In this document: positions 7,497 to 16,188 of the stretch, one piece after another
How the letters are laid out: each line of letters opens with the position of its first letter
Numbering within the stretch: position 1 is the stretch's first letter
Assembly: GCF_000340435.2 (NCBI RefSeq)
Contig: NZ_CP011883.2
Coordinates: 2,898,687 to 2,962,686 of the forward strand
Source: Mycobacterium haemophilum DSM 44634
Lineage (GTDB): Bacteria; Actinomycetota; Actinomycetes; Mycobacteriales; Mycobacteriaceae
Length of the DNA stretch: 64,000 nt
Reading direction: 5' to 3'
Translations under genes and position numbers: made by a program
The notes under the pieces: model-generated
Databases searched by the model: none
Told to the model about the DNA's origin: nothing
Seen by the model: only the letters and a program-made list of their open reading frames with translations

Positions 7497-8963
7497 ATGG
7501 ACAATTTTGAGCCGCACCCAGACACTGCCGCCGACAACGACGACGTCGAGTCCGAGAAAACGGACCCTGGTGTCGCCCGCGCCGGGGCAGCCGTCTCAGC
7601 GCGCCGCAAAGAACTGGACTTGCCGCAGCGCTACCTGGCCAGAAGCGGCATTATGAGCGCCGGCTCCTTGATCGACTTCGAAAAGGGGCGGCGCTGGCCA
7701 AGGCGCGCCACCCGAGCCAAACTCGAAGAGGCCTTGGGCTGGCCGCAGGGACACATCGCGCACCTCCGCAACCAACCAATTGAGCCAGATGAAGAGCAGG
7801 CGGCGGCGCTGACCAACATCACCACGACGACCAAGTCGTTACCGGCACACCACAACGACACGTTTCCCATGAGCAAGCCTGCTGTGGCAGTGGATCCGAC
7901 TGTCACGGCTGCCACCACGACAACAGCACAGCCACCTACCACGCGACACCGCAGGATCGCCCTGCTCGCTACTGCCACGGTCGTCGTCCTGGCTGCAACC
8001 ACGGCGATTATCGGCTGGCTCAGCAACCGTCATCACCACCCCCTGGCCACCGTCCCCGAACCGGCAACGGCGTCAATCGCACGCATCGTGGCCGCCATCA
8101 CCGTCGGCAGACGCCCCGAGGCAATAGCGGTCGTCCCCAGTAGCCACACCGTCTACACCGCCAACTATCAGGATGGCACGGTGTCAATGATCGACATCGC
8201 CAGGCGCGCCGTTACTGGCACCATCCGCGTCGGCAAGGGCCCGACGGGAATTGCAGTCGACCCCGCCGCCCACACCGCCGTCACCGCCAACAACCGCGAC
8301 GACACGGTGTCCGTAATCGACACCGCCGGCGGTGCCGTTACCGCCACTGTTAAAGTCGGCACTAACCCGTGGGGGGTAGCGATCGATGATGGCACCCACG
8401 CAGCCTATGTTGCCAACATGTGGGACTACACCGTCTCCGTGATCAACCTCGACAGCCACAGCGTCACCGCCACCATCCCTGTCGGCAAGAACCCGTATGG
8501 TGTGGCTGTCGACCCGTCCACCCACACCGCCTACATCGCCAACAGCAGCGATGGCACCTTGTCGGCGATCGACACCCACAACCTCAGCGTCACCGCCACC
8601 ATTCCCGTCGGCCACGACCCGCGGGGTGTGGCCGTCGACCCCACCACCCACACCGCCTACGTCACGAACGAATCCGAGGGCACCGTGTCCGTGATCAACC
8701 TTGAAAGCCAGCGCGTCACTGCCGCCATCCACATTGGGAACAGTCCCTACGGGGTGACCGTCGATCCCACTATCCATACCGCCTACACCGCCAACCACGA
8801 CAGCACCTTGTCGGTGATCGATGGCACCAAAAACCTCACCGTCAGCGGCGCAATCAGAATCGGCAAAAGCACCTTTGCAGTGGACGTCGATCCCACTACC
8901 CACACCGTCTACACCGCCAACGAAGACGACACAGTGTCGGTAATAGAGCCGGGGTATTCTTGA
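7497..8963 (+). CDS. membrane-anchored HTH protein with seven-repeat YVTN beta-propeller
   Basis: The 488-residue product has a cytoplasmic Xre-like helix-turn-helix region (about 28-85), a Thr-rich linker, one membrane segment (about 157-178) and then seven repeats of about 42 residues. Each repeat has the form GxxPxGVAVDPxTHTAYxxN...TVSVID, the YVTN/surface-layer propeller type. Seven repeats suggest a closed seven-bladed propeller outside the membrane. The plan suggests a one-component transmembrane sensor or a surface protein with a vestigial HTH. GTG 7485 (overlapping the FHA stop) is an alternative start. Confidence 0.8.
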   Translation: MDNFEPHPDTAADNDDVESEKTDPGVARAGAAVSARRKELDLPQRYLARSGIMSAGSLIDFEKGRRWPRRATRAKLEEALGWPQGHIAHLRNQPIEPDEEQAAALTNITTTTKSLPAHHNDTFPMSKPAVAVDPTVTAATTTTAQPPTTRHRRIALLATATVVVLAATTAIIGWLSNRHHHPLATVPEPATASIARIVAAITVGRRPEAIAVVPSSHTVYTANYQDGTVSMIDIARRAVTGTIRVGKGPTGIAVDPAAHTAVTANNRDDTVSVIDTAGGAVTATVKVGTNPWGVAIDDGTHAAYVANMWDYTVSVINLDSHSVTATIPVGKNPYGVAVDPSTHTAYIANSSDGTLSAIDTHNLSVTATIPVGHDPRGVAVDPTTHTAYVTNESEGTVSVINLESQRVTAAIHIGNSPYGVTVDPTIHTAYTANHDSTLSVIDGTKNLTVSGAIRIGKSTFAVDVDPTTHTVYTANEDDTVSVIEPGYS

Positions 8964-9373
8964 AGAGTCCCTTTCATTGGTGCGAGGGCAGGGAACTGTT
9001 CTTCGAGCGGGCCATCCCACGGGATCAGTTGATAGAGTTCAACTCCATGGCTTTTAGCCTTCGACTGCGCGCTAGCTGAATAGCCCGACGTCGAAACTAT
9101 CGCGCGATGAGTAACGCCCTCCATGTCTTTAAGCTTTATGCAAAGTTGTTCGGCCTCTGCGACGTCGATAGAAGAGCACTCGTGCTTAACCTCGTAAGCC
9201 TTGAAGGCGTAACGCCCGTTTTCCGGATCGTCCACCTTTACCGTGACATCCCCATCACGTTCCTTGCCAGCGGCAGGGTCCATCACCATGTCGCCAACAG
9301 TCATAGCGACCGCGTTAGGGTCCCGTTTTGCGCAGCACAGACCCACCAGATACTGAACAACCATCGGACTCAT
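8909..9373 (-). CDS. Mrr-like restriction endonuclease fold protein
   Basis: The 154-residue product has a PD-(D/E)xK-like arrangement: ERDGDVTVKV followed by YEVKHE (Asp ... Glu-x-Lys), then HRAIVSTSGYSASAQSKAKS, which resembles the C-terminal half of Mrr catalytic domains that cut modified DNA. No methyltransferase or specificity gene is nearby, and no N-terminal DNA-binding domain is visible, so it may be a solitary nuclease. Its 3' end overlaps the propeller gene by about 55 nt on the opposite strand. ATG 9373 was chosen; a longer frame to 9472 is less protein-like. Confidence 0.6.
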   Translation of the reverse strand: MSPMVVQYLVGLCCAKRDPNAVAMTVGDMVMDPAAGKERDGDVTVKVDDPENGRYAFKAYEVKHECSSIDVAEAEQLCIKLKDMEGVTHRAIVSTSGYSASAQSKAKSHGVELYQLIPWDGPLEEQFPALAPMKGTLQEYPGSITDTVSSSLAV

Positions 9374-9669
9374 AAGGGGCTTGGCCAATTGGAAAGAACC
9401 TCCGGCAGTTTCAGGGGCAAAAACAAGGCATGCCGGCCTATATGGTCCACATGGCTGCCCCGATCCCACCACGGTAGCCCGGCTAGAGGGCGATCCGCCC
9501 GGCGAGTCCTGATTGGCTCAGCTCAACACTGACAGCGCATCTACGAGAGCCGTCTCACCCAAGCTGCCTGCCCTGGCTCAAATTGGGCGGAGCGTCACTC
9601 ACGGGCGGCGAAAGCAGGTCGCGCGACTTAGCCGGTACGCTTTCGGTCGCGATGTGTCAGCATTGAGAC
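9374..9669. other. intergenic gap, no gene seen
   Basis: About 300 bp between the divergent nuclease and cutinase genes. It should contain both promoters. I find no convincing motif or small gene. Confidence 0.5.
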
Positions 9670-10362
9670 GTGAACGCACGCCAATTCGCTCGTTTGCTGG
9701 GTGCCGCGGTGGTGACAACTGGGGCGACCCTGCTAAGCGCATCAACCCTTATCGCCCCCGCGTCCGCTGCCCCCTGCCCGGACGTCGAGGTGACGTTCGC
9801 CCGCGCCACCAACGAGCCAGCTGGTGTTGGTGGGGTCGGGCAGGCATTTGTCGATTCACTGCGCTCGCAGGTTAAGGGTCGCTCCGTCGAGGTGTATCCC
9901 GTCAACTATCCCGCCACCGAAGATTGGCCGCCGTCTGCATCCACGGGCGCCAGCGATGCGAACGCTCATGTTCAATCCATGGTTGCTACCTGTCCCAACA
10001 CCAAGCTGGTGCTCGGCGGATATTCCCAAGGCGCGATGGTGATAGATCTGATCACCATCGCCCGAACATCGGTTGCGGGCTTTAACGCCGCGACGCTATC
10101 CGCGGACGAGGCTGAACACGTCGCTGCCGTCGCCGTCTTCGGGAATCCGACGAGCAGATATCTGGGGGGACCAATAAGCGCGATCAGCCCGTGGTATGGC
10201 GCTAAAGCCATCGACTTGTGCGCGCCCGACGACCCGATCTGCACTCCGGGCGGGGCCTTGGCGCTGCCTTCGCATGACGAGATGTTCTCCGCGCCGCACT
10301 TGTCGTATCAGCAGTCCGGGATGCCCGGTCAGGCCGCGACTTTCGTGGCGAGCCACCTTTAG
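9670..10362 (+). CDS. secreted cutinase-family esterase (Culp)
   Basis: The 230-residue precursor has a signal peptide (about 1-34, ending SAAPC). The mature part starts with CPDVEVTFARATNEP and carries the nucleophile elbow GGYSQG (about 115-120), the catalytic Asp in LCAPDDPIC and a C-terminal His in the SAPHLSY region. Paired cysteines fit the two cutinase disulfides. Mycobacterial Culp proteins are exported esterases or phospholipases acting on lipids rather than plant cutin. GTG 9670 gives the full signal peptide. It appears monocistronic. Confidence 0.88.
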   Translation: MNARQFARLLGAAVVTTGATLLSASTLIAPASAAPCPDVEVTFARATNEPAGVGGVGQAFVDSLRSQVKGRSVEVYPVNYPATEDWPPSASTGASDANAHVQSMVATCPNTKLVLGGYSQGAMVIDLITIARTSVAGFNAATLSADEAEHVAAVAVFGNPTSRYLGGPISAISPWYGAKAIDLCAPDDPICTPGGALALPSHDEMFSAPHLSYQQSGMPGQAATFVASHL

Positions 10363-10469
10363 CGCACGTGTCGGCGACTTGTCCGTGACCACCGGGACCG
10401 CCGGAGCTGCGCAGGCTGGTCACTGACAGTCGATGCCGTGTTCTGATGCGTCGGCAGATCAGCGCCCAC

Positions 10470-10916
10470 TCAGGCAGGCGTGCCCGGGGGTCTATGGCGC
10501 GCGCAATAGTACGAGGCGCGGTATTCGTCGGCGGTGATGCCAAGCAGTGCGGCCAGGGTGGTGGCGTTGGCGTCGGTAAGGGCAAATTCAGCCCGTTCGA
10601 TACTGCGCAGGGTGGTCGTGGAGATCTTTGCCTGCGCCGCAAGCTCGGGCTGGGTGAATCCCTTGAGCACGCGCCAGTCCCCGGGGTAACGCTCAGCAGG
10701 CTCGATCGGCACGACCTGGCTGATCGGCGCGTCGAGGATTTCCATCACCCGTGCGAGTAGGTCGACTTGAGGGGTGCTTCTGCCAGCTTCCCAGGCGTGA
10801 ATTGTCGATACGCCGACGTCGGCGAGGCGAGCCAACTCGCCCACACTAAGGCCGCGGCGGCGGCGCACGTCGGCGAACTCGGTCGTATCGAATCCGCGCA
10901 GGACCCGCCTGCTCAT
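10470..10916 (-). CDS. double Xre helix-turn-helix regulator
   Basis: The 148-residue protein has two Xre-type helix-turn-helix domains: residues about 9-65 (RRRRGLSVGELARLADVGVS) and about 85-135 (GFTQPELAAQAKISTTTLRS). No other domain is visible. It could be a stand-alone repressor. Tandem 24-bp repeats lie just upstream (10981-11031) and are its likely binding sites. ATG 10916 (MSRRVLRG) was preferred over a start at 10994 because the upstream codons overlap the repeat region. Confidence 0.75.
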   Translation of the reverse strand: MSRRVLRGFDTTEFADVRRRRGLSVGELARLADVGVSTIHAWEAGRSTPQVDLLARVMEILDAPISQVVPIEPAERYPGDWRVLKGFTQPELAAQAKISTTTLRSIERAEFALTDANATTLAALLGITADEYRASYYCARHRPPGTPA

Positions 10917-10980
10917 ACGCGTCCTGCGCCAGTCATAGGAAAACAGGTTCACCGAAATCCAACTCCGCATGCTAATTCCG

Positions 10981-11031
10981 CTGCTATAGATCACTTGCTT
11001 TAATATGCTGCTATAGATTGCTTGCTTTAAT
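10981..11031. promoter_or_regulatory. two 24-bp tandem repeats, candidate operator
   Basis: CTGCTATAGATCACTTGCTT plus TAAT at 10981-11004 recurs at 11008-11031 with two adjacent substitutions, giving a 27-bp period. The AT-rich repeats sit between the double-HTH gene (minus) and the gene at 11081 (plus), where they could control both. Confidence 0.6.
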
Positions 11032-11080
11032 CGAGAGTACGCGCTGTTAGTCAGACCACCGCCGGGAGGAGGGCACCGAC

Positions 11081-11557
11081 GTGGAGCTCAATCGGCGGCC
11101 GACTACAGTGCACCGCGCGGCTGACGATGCACCGGCCTTCGTAATCAGCGCTAACGGCATCCGCGCCCGGTTCGGCATCGACGATGATGCATTCGCGGCC
11201 TGGGTCGACGCCGAAGGCGATGAGCTGGCACACCACCTGCCCGATCCTGGCGATGCCTCCCCGGGATCGACCTTGTCCGACTTGGTCTATCGGGCGCTAA
11301 GTGCCGATGTACTCGTCGGGGATCCCGGCATCGAGCTGAACATCCACGGCCACGCGGACGGAGCCGGATACTTCCTACGATTAAACAACCTTGCCGGCCG
11401 CCAGCTCTTGGTCGGCCTGACCCGAGGACGACACGAACTAAGCTGGGCACCAAACGATCTCACTCCCAGTGAAGGTGCCCGCCGCTACCTAGAAGACGTT
11501 TGCGACGTCGCCAACATGCTACTCAACGATCTGCTCGTAGCCTCGATCAAGGCTTAA
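11081..11557 (+). CDS. hypothetical protein
   Basis: The 158-residue product is not recognised. It is soluble, acidic and has no signal or membrane segment. It contains ARFGIDDDAFAAWVDAEGDE near the N-terminus and a Gly/Arg segment LVGLTRGRHELSW. GTG 11081 follows a GGGAGGAGG ribosome site. The gene is divergent from the double-HTH regulator and shares with it the repeat-bearing promoter region, which suggests the two form a regulator-target or toxin-antitoxin-like unit. That is inference only. Confidence 0.6.
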   Translation: MELNRRPTTVHRAADDAPAFVISANGIRARFGIDDDAFAAWVDAEGDELAHHLPDPGDASPGSTLSDLVYRALSADVLVGDPGIELNIHGHADGAGYFLRLNNLAGRQLLVGLTRGRHELSWAPNDLTPSEGARRYLEDVCDVANMLLNDLLVASIKA

Positions 11558-11677
11558 GAAAAGGCACCTTCCGGCGTTGCCGATCGCCTATGACGCCATC
11601 ACCGCATTTGCCAAGTACACTGACGTGTCCGAACAGCCTGGCGACCTGTGTCCGGCAATGGCAAAGCGGAGATACCG

Positions 11678-12448
11678 ATGGCGAAATCCGACCTCGTCGT
11701 GTGCAGCATCGCCGATCGCGTCGCGCTCCTCACCGTCAACGACCCCGATCGGCGCAATGCCGTGACCGACGAAATGTCGGCACAGCTACGCGCCGCGGTG
11801 GAACGCGCCGAAGCCGATCCCGACGTGCACGCCGTGGTGGTCACCGGGGCAGGCAAGGCGTTCTGCGCCGGCGCCGACCTTAGCGCCCTAGGCGCCGGGA
11901 TTGATGGCGCGACCGCACCCGGGCTGCTGCGGCTTTACGACGGCTTCATGGCGGTCGGCAACTGCAGTCTGCCCACCATCGCCGCTGTCAACGGCGTAGC
12001 CGTCGGCGCCGGCCTGAACCTGGCATTGGCCGCCGACGTGCGCATCGCGGGGCCAGCCGCGTTGTTCGACGCCCGCTTCCAGAAGCTGGGACTGCACCCT
12101 GGCGGGGGTGCGAGCTGGATGCTGCATCGTGCGGTGGGACCTCAGGTCGCTCGGGCGGCCTTGCTGTTCGGCATGTGTTTCGACGCCGAATCCGCCGTGC
12201 GCCACGGCTTAGCGCTCAGCGTGGCCGACGATCCCGTCGGTGCGGCGCTCGAGCTGGCCGCGGGACCCGCGGCCGCGCCACGCGAGGTTGTGTTGGCAAC
12301 CAAGGCCACCATGCGTGCCACCGCCACCCCAGGGTCGCTCGACAACGAGCAACATGAACTCGCCAAGCGCTTAGAACTTGGGCCGCAGGCGAAATCGGTC
12401 CAATCGCCGGAGTTCGCTGCCCGATTGGCCGCAGCACAACGCAGATAG
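11678..12448 (+). CDS. echA14: enoyl-CoA hydratase/isomerase family protein EchA14
   Basis: The 256-residue crotonase-fold protein has the CoA-binding and oxyanion segments GAGKAFCAGADLSAL (about 58-72) and NGVAVGAGLNLALAADVRIA (about 102-121). The family hydrates enoyl-CoA or isomerises it in beta-oxidation. The sequence closely resembles M. tuberculosis EchA14. ATG 11678 (MAKSDLVV) follows a purine-rich GCGGAGA; an upstream in-frame ATG at 11648 is less likely. It stands just before the leucine-catabolic operon but on the opposite strand. Confidence 0.85.
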   Translation: MAKSDLVVCSIADRVALLTVNDPDRRNAVTDEMSAQLRAAVERAEADPDVHAVVVTGAGKAFCAGADLSALGAGIDGATAPGLLRLYDGFMAVGNCSLPTIAAVNGVAVGAGLNLALAADVRIAGPAALFDARFQKLGLHPGGGASWMLHRAVGPQVARAALLFGMCFDAESAVRHGLALSVADDPVGAALELAAGPAAAPREVVLATKATMRATATPGSLDNEQHELAKRLELGPQAKSVQSPEFAARLAAAQRR

Positions 12449-12533
12449 CTGTTGGCTTTAATCACTTGCGTCACACCAGTTTCAGTGGTTTCTGGGCGGT
12501 GTTTTTGTCATACCCCTCCGATAGCGTCACAGT

Positions 12534-13924
12534 ATGAGCTCGGGCGGTGTGGTTGATCGGGAGGCGATCACGGCGGCCTTTGATGCGTTGGATGCTGCCG
12601 TTGATGGTGTGGTCGCGCTGGATTTTGATGCGCTGTGCGCCCGGGAGTGGTTGGTGTTGTTGGAGCGCTGTGAGCGGGTGCGCCGCAGGATACCTGCCGT
12701 CGAACACCCAATGATCAATCAGCTTGCCCGCCAAGCCACCCCCGAAGAGCTCGGCGGCAAGCTTTCGCATGCGATCGCCGAGTGGACGCTGATCAGTCGC
12801 GCCGAAGCCGCCCGGCGTATCCGGGAGGCCGCCGATCTGGGGCCGCGTCGGGGCTTGACCGGTGAACCGTTGCCACCCGTCTTGGCCGCGACCGCCGCAG
12901 CGCAACGCCAGGGCAAGCTCGGCGCCGGTCAGGTGGCGGTGATTCGGAAGTTCTGCCACGGGTTGCCCGGCTGGGTCGATACGGCGACCCACGAACACGC
13001 CGAAGCGCATCTCGCGAAACTGGGCTCCCAGTTTCGGCCCGAACACCTGGCCGGGCTGGCCGATCGGCTCGCCGACTGCCTCAACCCCGACGGCACTACA
13101 GCGACACCGACCGGGCCCGGCGGCGCGGCTTAACCTTAGGCAACCAGCAAGCCGACGGCATGACGGCACTGCACGGCTGGCTGACCCCCGAGGCCCGCGC
13201 CACCCTGGAGGCCGTGCTGGCCAAACTGGCCGCGCCCGGCATGTGTAACCCCACCGATGACACCGCATGTGTGGACGGCGCACCCAGCCAACAGGCCATC
13301 GACAAAGACACCCGCAGCCCCGCCCAACGCAACCACGACGCCCTCACTGCCGCGTTGCGTGCCCTGCTGTGCTCGGGAAAACTGGGCCAGCACAATGGGC
13401 TACCGGCCTCCATCATCGTGTCCACCACCCTGGCCGAGCTCGAGGCTGCCGCCGGCAAAGGCCTCACCGGCGGCGACACCCTATTGCCCATGAGTGATGT
13501 GATCCGCCTAGCGCGCCACGCCCGGCACTATCTGGCGATTTTCGATAAGGGCAAGGCGCTGGCGCTCTACCACACCAAACGACTCGCCTCCCCCGGGCAG
13601 CGAATCGTCTTGTACGCCAAGGAGCGGGGCTGCTCCGCGCCGGGCTGCACAGTACCCGGCTACTACTGCGAAGTCCATCACACCATCCCCTACGCCACCT
13701 GCCGCAGCACCGACATCAACAACCTCACCTTCGGCTGCGGCCCCCAACACCGCCTCCTGCAACCCGGCGGCTGGACCACCCGCAAAAACACCCGCGGCGA
13801 CACCGAGTGGATCCCGCCCCCGCACCTCGACCACGGCCAACCCCGCACCAACACCTACTGGCACCCCGAAAAACTCCTGCATGCCGGAGACAACGACGGG
13901 GACGATGACGGAAATGTGGCCTAG
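12534..13924 (+). pseudogene. 13E12 repeat family protein (DUF222-HNH), frameshifted
   Basis: The first part (12534 to about 13094) encodes the DUF222 region. After one missing C in the GACGGC-ACTAC context near 13094, the reading moves to the frame that continues as HYSDTDRARRRGLTLGNQQ and runs through 13924. That second part ends with an HNH-type site (CSAPGCTVPGYYCEVHHTIP ... NNLTFGCGPQH). 13E12 proteins are multicopy in mycobacteria, and some copies serve as prophage attachment targets. The reading frame is otherwise intact, so this is a recent mutation or a sequencing error. Its stop shares CTAG with the convergent bkdC stop. Confidence 0.85.
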
Positions 13925-15126
13925 AGGTCTAACAACGCGGTCTCAGGCGACTGCATCAGGTCGCGGAGCTCGCAGATGAATTGGGCCACCTGGGCACCGT
14001 CGGCCACGCGGTGATCGAACACGCATGTCAGCGTTGCGGTCGGACGCACCACCACCTCATCGCCGACGGCCACCGGGCGTGGCTTAATTGCTCCGATGCC
14101 CAGAATGGCCGCTTCGGGGTGGTTGATCACTGGCACGCCGTCGTCCACACCCAGCGCCCCAAAGTTCGACACGGTGAACGTCGAGCCGCGCAGCTCGGCA
14201 GGCGTCAGGGTGCCTTCGCGCGCACCGGCGATCAATTCAGCTGTCCGGGAGGCGAGTTCGCGGGTTGTCTTGTTTTGGGCGTTAGTAATAACCGGGACCA
14301 GCAGCCCACGTCTGGTGGCCACACCGAACCCCAGATGCACGCCACGGTGGATGTGGACATGCGGCCCTTCCGGCGAGTCGACCCAGGTGGAGTTGAGAAT
14401 TGTGTTGTGGATCAACGCAATAACCAGCAGCCGCAGCGTCAGCACGAACGGGGTGATCTTGTGGTCGGGCACCGGCGCGAGCGAGCGGAACCGGTCGCGC
14501 AGCCGCAGCAGCTCGGTGCAATCAACGCCCAAGCTGACTTTTGCGGCCGGGATTTCCCTGTGGGACAGCGTCATCGTCTCCGCCATCCGGGCCTGCACCC
14601 CGAGCACCGGTCGTACCTCGGGCCCGATGCCCGACGCATGAGCAGCCGCCAGCACGTCCGCGCGAGTGATCACCTCGCCGGCGCCGCGCTGCAGCGAAGC
14701 GAGATCGACCGACAGATCTTTGGCCAGCTTGCGCACGGGTGGGGCGGCGAGTGGTCGAGTTGACCGTCTGCTGGCATCGATGGCCGCGTCAGCGCCATAG
14801 CCGACCAGGGTGGGCACCGCGGCCTCACCATTGAGCGGCGCGGACGGCGCCGGCCCGTCCGACGGTGCAGTGTCGATCCGGACCAGCACCGCGCCCACCT
14901 TGAGCACATCGCCTTCGGCGCCGTCCCTTTCAACGATCCGGCCAGCGTAAGGACTGGGGATTTCAACTTCGGCCTTGGCCGTCTCCACTGTGCACAGCGT
15001 CTGGTTAAGCTCGACGTCGTCGCCGACGGCGACGTTCCAACACGTCACGGTCACTTCTTCGAGTCCCTCGCCGAGGTCGGGGACACGGAAAGACTTGACG
15101 CGCTCGTGAGCAAGATCTGCGCTCAC
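13921..15126 (-). CDS. bkdC: branched-chain alpha-keto acid dehydrogenase E2 (BkdC)
   Basis: The 401-residue acyltransferase has an N-terminal lipoyl domain (about 8-85; lipoylated Lys in VETAKAEVEIP), an E3-binding domain (about 125-160; PPVRKLAKDLSVDL) and the E2 catalytic core ending in FDHRVADGAQV, the DHRxxDG active-site motif. It transfers branched acyl groups from E1 to CoA. GTG 15126 overlaps the bkdB stop (GTGA), as expected for tight coupling. It is the last gene of the operon. The E3 (Lpd) is encoded elsewhere. Confidence 0.95.
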   Translation of the reverse strand: MSADLAHERVKSFRVPDLGEGLEEVTVTCWNVAVGDDVELNQTLCTVETAKAEVEIPSPYAGRIVERDGAEGDVLKVGAVLVRIDTAPSDGPAPSAPLNGEAAVPTLVGYGADAAIDASRRSTRPLAAPPVRKLAKDLSVDLASLQRGAGEVITRADVLAAAHASGIGPEVRPVLGVQARMAETMTLSHREIPAAKVSLGVDCTELLRLRDRFRSLAPVPDHKITPFVLTLRLLVIALIHNTILNSTWVDSPEGPHVHIHRGVHLGFGVATRRGLLVPVITNAQNKTTRELASRTAELIAGAREGTLTPAELRGSTFTVSNFGALGVDDGVPVINHPEAAILGIGAIKPRPVAVGDEVVVRPTATLTCVFDHRVADGAQVAQFICELRDLMQSPETALLDL

Positions 15127-16178
15127 GGCTGTTCCAACGTACGCTCGACGCAGTCCAGCAGCCGGTCGGGGCCCGGCAACCACAACCTCTCCAACCGCGC
15201 CGGCGGATAGGGAGTGTCAAAACCGCAGGCACGCAACACCGGAGCCTCCAGCTCGTAAAACATATCTTCCTGGATACGCGCGGCCAAGCCGGCGCCGTAG
15301 CCCAGGCTACGCGGCCCTTCGTGCATCACTACACAGCGCCCGGTCCGGTGGATGGAGGCGGCGATGGTATCGAAGTCCACCGGGACCAGCGACCGGAGAT
15401 CGATAACTTCGATACTCCAACCACGTTGCTGCTCAGTCTCTTCCGCAATCGAGATCGCGGTACTGACGAGGTTGCCATAAGTTATGACGGTTACATCGGT
15501 GCCGGTCCGGCGCACCATCGCCTGCCCGATCGGGGGTTCGGGCTTGCTGGTGTCGACCATTCCGCGCCCCTGGTAGCGGCGTTTGGGCTCTAAGTACATC
15601 ACCGGGTCCGGGCAGTCGATCGCGTGCCGCAGCAGCCAATAAGCATCAGCGGGTGACGACGGGGCCACCACTTTCAGGCCCGCGGTGTGCGCCCAGTAGG
15701 TTTCAGTGGAGTCCGAATGATGTTCGGCCGCACCGATGCCGCCGAACGACGGGATCCGGACCGTGACCGGCATATTCACCTCGCCGCGGGTGCGGGTCCG
15801 GTACTTCGCCAGATGGCTGACCACCTGATCGAAGGCCGGGTAGGAAAAGCCGTCGAACTGGATCTCAGGCACCGGGACAAAGCCACGCAGCGCGAGCCCG
15901 ATGGCGATGCCGATCAGCGCGGACTCGGCCAGCGGTGTGTCGAAGCAGCGCTCCCCGCCGAAGGTTTCGGCCAATCCCTCGGTGACTCGGAATACCCCAC
16001 CCGCGGCGGAAACGTCCTCGCCGAATACCAACACCCGGTCGTCGGCGGCCATTGCGTCATGCAGCGCACGGTTGAGCGCGGCCACCATGGTCATCGACTG
16101 TGCACCGAGCGCAGCATCACCCACTGCCACCGTGAGCGCTTCACTCGAGCGCGCCGGAGGATCGGCGATCGACGTCAT
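15123..16178 (-). CDS. bkdB: branched-chain alpha-keto acid dehydrogenase E1 beta (BkdB)
   Basis: The 351-residue protein is an E1 beta subunit: VFGEDVSAAGGVFRVTEGL near residue 50, TPLAESALIGIAIGLAL around 80-96 and a C-terminal transketolase domain (SLVPVDFDTI). With BkdA it binds thiamine diphosphate and decarboxylates the keto acids of Leu, Ile and Val. ATG 16178 is 11 bp after the bkdA stop and fits the family N-terminus; the longer frame runs into bkdA. Confidence 0.95.
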   Translation of the reverse strand: MTSIADPPARSSEALTVAVGDAALGAQSMTMVAALNRALHDAMAADDRVLVFGEDVSAAGGVFRVTEGLAETFGGERCFDTPLAESALIGIAIGLALRGFVPVPEIQFDGFSYPAFDQVVSHLAKYRTRTRGEVNMPVTVRIPSFGGIGAAEHHSDSTETYWAHTAGLKVVAPSSPADAYWLLRHAIDCPDPVMYLEPKRRYQGRGMVDTSKPEPPIGQAMVRRTGTDVTVITYGNLVSTAISIAEETEQQRGWSIEVIDLRSLVPVDFDTIAASIHRTGRCVVMHEGPRSLGYGAGLAARIQEDMFYELEAPVLRACGFDTPYPPARLERLWLPGPDRLLDCVERTLEQP

Positions 16179-16188
16179 GTCCGTCTCC

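Noticed and set aside
8184..9020. Minus-strand Gly/Val/Asp-rich frame over the propeller repeats
   Set aside because: It mirrors the repeat period of the YVTN gene and has no independent domain.
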